Shown here piece after piece: positions 24,494 to 26,218 of a DNA stretch of 26,218 nt. The notes under the pieces are model-generated. The model did no database searches. It was not told the DNA's origin and was given only the letters and a program-made list of their open reading frames with translations. This DNA is from a virus, in IMG/VR virus record IMGVR_UViG_3300043410_000170, positions 1-26,218 of that record; one strand, 5' to 3'. Position 1 is the first letter of the stretch, and each line of letters starts with the position of its first letter. A program made the translations under genes and the position numbers.

Positions 24494-25189
24494 TTATTTT
24501 GTGTTGTTTGTTGACTCTCGTTGTGGATAAATCCAGTAACGAGTGCCGTCTTCTCTGATTGCCATTTTTCTACCAGTTGCTGTAGCTGAAACTTTAGCAG
24601 CACTCTTCTTGCCGTTTTCAGCGGCTTGAGGATTGCTTTTACCTTTCCAATGAGAGGGTTTGCCTGTCATTGACTTAGATTGTTTTGCTTTTTGTTCATC
24701 AGATACAACAGCGCCGTATCTAGGGTTATTTACTCCGCTGTTTTGTTTTGCTTTTCTGGCTTTGGCTTCTTCACTCCACTTAGCCCCCTTGGCTCTACTT
24801 GGCTTACCCTTCATTTCTTGTCTCTTGGCTTCACGGCGTTCTTCTGTCCAGCCAGATTGCTCTGCTGTTAGTTTTTTGCCCTTGTTCCACGGAGTAAGAA
24901 CTAATGGGAATGGTCTACCTTCGTTATTGTGTTGGTTGAACGATCTAGGATCATTTCTAGCATCAAAGAGTTGTAAAATTTCTGATTCCAGATTTAACAT
25001 GTCTTCTTTACTACCAATATCAATAATGTGCTTAGACCATTCTTGTGGGTTGGCTAAGATAAGTGGTTTGACTAAACGACTACTACAAATATAACCATCG
25101 TTAGGATGACTATTCTTGGCAGTTCTTGAACCTACATACCATTTCATAGTTGGTAAGTGTGTCCATTTATAAACATAACAAGTATTCAT
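24494..25189 (-). CDS. GIY-YIG homing endonuclease with NUMOD3-like repeats, 231 residues
   Basis: Free-standing homing endonuclease between intact capsid and connector genes. I chose ATG 25189; the in-frame ATG at 25198 lies inside the -10 box of a perfect promoter and would not be in its transcript. Numbering from 25189: YVY 5-7, YVG 18-20, Arg22, probable catalytic Glu68 (LNLESEIL) and Asn85/88. The linker TPWNKGK (99-105) is shared with the second endonuclease, followed by Lys-rich NUMOD3-type repeats (WSEEAKARKAKQ, VSDEQKAKQSKSMTGKPS) and a closing REDGTRYWIYP. The nuclease domains of the two genes differ clearly, so these are separate acquisitions rather than a recent duplication. It probably cleaves capsid-region DNA of phages lacking the insertion. 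No Shine-Dalgarno sequence is present. Confidence 0.88.
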   Translation of the reverse strand: MNTCYVYKWTHLPTMKWYVGSRTAKNSHPNDGYICSSRLVKPLILANPQEWSKHIIDIGSKEDMLNLESEILQLFDARNDPRSFNQHNNEGRPFPLVLTPWNKGKKLTAEQSGWTEERREAKRQEMKGKPSRAKGAKWSEEAKARKAKQNSGVNNPRYGAVVSDEQKAKQSKSMTGKPSHWKGKSNPQAAENGKKSAAKVSATATGRKMAIREDGTRYWIYPQRESTNNTK

Positions 25190-25196
25190 AGTAGTC

Positions 25197-25225
25197 ATTA
25201 TATCAGATTAGATTGAGAATGTCAA
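25197..25225 (-). promoter_or_regulatory. Perfect consensus sigma70 promoter for the capsid-linked endonuclease
   Basis: TTGACA (25225-25220), 17-nt spacer, TATAAT (25202-25197): all twelve consensus positions and the optimal spacing. It begins 3 nt after the capsid stop (TGA 25230-25228). Seven nt separate the -10 box from ATG 25189, so the predicted start of transcription is at or next to the start codon and the mRNA would be leaderless. Confidence 0.88.
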
Positions 25226-25228
25226 TCT
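25210..25228. repeat. 7-bp palindrome over the -35 box
   Basis: AGATTGA (25228-25222 on the minus strand), loop CATTC, TCAATCT (25216-25210). It includes most of the -35 box and part of the spacer and starts at the last base of the capsid stop codon. No U-run follows on either strand, so an intrinsic terminator is unlikely; a repressor operator or an RNA hairpin at the end of the capsid message is more plausible. Confidence 0.6.
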
Positions 25229-26217
25229 CACGCCACCACCTCAATGTTCACAGCACCGCCGCGACGACCGTCAGCAACGCCACTACCGAAGAAGCCAAGA
25301 CCAGTTACCCACATTTGTAGGCCACCAGGTTTTTCGCCTAATTTAATTTCTAGACCGGACTTGATAACGGTGTAGATACTATTATCACCGAAGTATGCGC
25401 CGACAAGAACGTTCTCAGCACTGCCACCTGCTACAGCACGTGATGCTGTAGATAGGAAACGTGTGAATACAACACGGCAGCCGTATAGGTTCTGAATGTT
25501 GCCAGTTGTTAGCAATTCGTTACCTAGATCACTAATGTTGTTGTTAACAGCACCGCCAGTCAATTCGCCTAAGAGACGAGACTGTGTGTATTGTGTGTCT
25601 AATACTACAACTGGTGTACCACTTAGACCGGCGTTTTGCCATACACTGCGAATGTTACGGATCAACTGACTAACAGTAGTAGCAGTGAAACCAGTAGTAG
25701 CAGTACCACCACTTGCGCCACTAGCACGTAGTTCCATAGCGCCTAGAGCACTTGGACGTGTGAAGCCGTCACTACTTGTAGAGTAGTTTGTATTGCCTGG
25801 GGTTGCCTTGAATGATAGGAACGCCTTAGCGACACGTTGGTCAACTTTCTCACTAAATGACTCGCCTAGTTCAGCACCGATAGAAGATGCTAGATCGAAT
25901 GCGGTTGTTTGTGCTAGGAATGCGTCGAAAGCGGTAGCAGCAACTGCTGGTGTAGCAGTGATAGTGCTTTGCTCGATTGCTGGGGTTTGTTCGTCAGCAT
26001 CGCCTTGAACTGAACCACTTGTAGCACTTGGATCATAATCTTGATATGAAAGTGGGCTGAACTTAGGAATCACATATGTTGTTCCTTGATTGATGGTAGC
26101 GACACGAGTAGCGTCAACTAGACCAGTAGATGCGTGGACAGCGCGGAGTGCGAAGCCAGCGATTGCTTTTTCAAACGAATTACTCTCTCCGTTTGAACCC
26201 GATAGCACATAAGCCAT
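25228..26217 (-). CDS. Major capsid protein, HK97-fold type, 329 residues
   Basis: Probable main head subunit. The chain (MAYVLSGSNGESNSFEKAIA, TINQGTTYVIPKFSPLSYQD) has an N-terminal arm, a middle with SFSEKVDQRVAKAFLSF and LIRNIRSVWQNAG (spine-helix style), the strand PVVVLDTQYTQSRLLGEL and a closing part NVLVGAYFGDNSIYTVIKSG, then GLQMWVTGLGFFGSGV typical of capsid P/A-domain ends. Size is right for an HK97-fold capsid without a long scaffold domain. No scaffold or protease is visible in the window. The ATG at 26217 is one base from the window end, so a start further upstream cannot be excluded and its ribosome-binding site is not seen. A perfect promoter for the next gene begins just after the stop. 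Confidence 0.75.
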   Translation of the reverse strand: MAYVLSGSNGESNSFEKAIAGFALRAVHASTGLVDATRVATINQGTTYVIPKFSPLSYQDYDPSATSGSVQGDADEQTPAIEQSTITATPAVAATAFDAFLAQTTAFDLASSIGAELGESFSEKVDQRVAKAFLSFKATPGNTNYSTSSDGFTRPSALGAMELRASGASGGTATTGFTATTVSQLIRNIRSVWQNAGLSGTPVVVLDTQYTQSRLLGELTGGAVNNNISDLGNELLTTGNIQNLYGCRVVFTRFLSTASRAVAGGSAENVLVGAYFGDNSIYTVIKSGLEIKLGEKPGGLQMWVTGLGFFGSGVADGRRGGAVNIEVVA

Positions 26218-26218
26218 G

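Noticed and set aside
22036-25198. Group I intron or intein around the GIY-YIG genes
   Set aside because: Flanking genes have complete ends and starts of their own, and the endonuclease frames are not fused to them; both appear free-standing.
25210-25228. Intrinsic terminator after the capsid gene
   Set aside because: The 7-bp stem is AT-rich and followed by AATCTGATA, not a U-run, on the transcribed strand.

Overview
The window reads as the structural (late) half of a tailed bacteriophage genome, or a metagenome-assembled virus. Every gene I can support lies on the minus strand, so transcription runs from position 26218 towards 1. The gene order (major capsid, connector, tail terminator, tail tube, frameshifted tail chaperone, lambda-type tape measure, minor tail proteins, J-like tail tip, fibres) is that of a lambda/HK97-like siphovirus with a long non-contractile tail. 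No rRNA, tRNA, integrase, terminase or replication gene is present, so neither host nor lifestyle can be fixed. The modular fibre style (repeated 'GG..GQVLSTNGSG.LSW' cassettes, Asn/Ala-rich tracts) is familiar from aquatic environmental phages. Many ribosome-binding sites read AGAAAG rather than GGAGG, which would pair with a 16S rRNA tail ending CUUUCU.

Layout in transcription order. 26217-22752 is the head and tail-tube block: HK97-fold-type major capsid protein, a GIY-YIG homing endonuclease, a connector protein with an EF-hand-like loop, a probable tail terminator, the probable tail tube followed by a strong intrinsic terminator, and a small unknown gene. 22743-18980 is the tail assembly block: a second GIY-YIG endonuclease, tail chaperone G and its -1 frameshift product GT at a GGGAAAC slippery site, a gp10-like protein and the tape measure. 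18976-14112 is the tail tip: two minor tail proteins and a 1190-residue J-like protein ending in an Asp-box/beta-propeller-like region. 14085-1 is more than 14 kb of adsorption genes: two small adaptor-like proteins, each directly ahead of a large modular fibre, plus a third fibre, a 1581-residue protein (PKD-like + BspA-like + about 14 Ig-like repeats) and a fifth fibre cut by the left edge.

How it works together: the capsid and connector close the head, the tube polymerises on a tip complex measured by the tape measure and its G/GT chaperones, and the J-like tip carries the array of fibres and Ig-like decorations that meet the host. The densest signals are (i) the two homing endonuclease genes, each with a good sigma70-type promoter whose -10 box ends exactly 7 nt before an ATG with no Shine-Dalgarno sequence, implying leaderless mRNAs, and each with a palindrome over the -35 box; (ii) the lambda-like frameshift; and (iii) the unusually large, repeat-driven host-recognition locus. 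There is no gene-free stretch over 300 bases; the longest gap (3902-3994) holds an inverted repeat.
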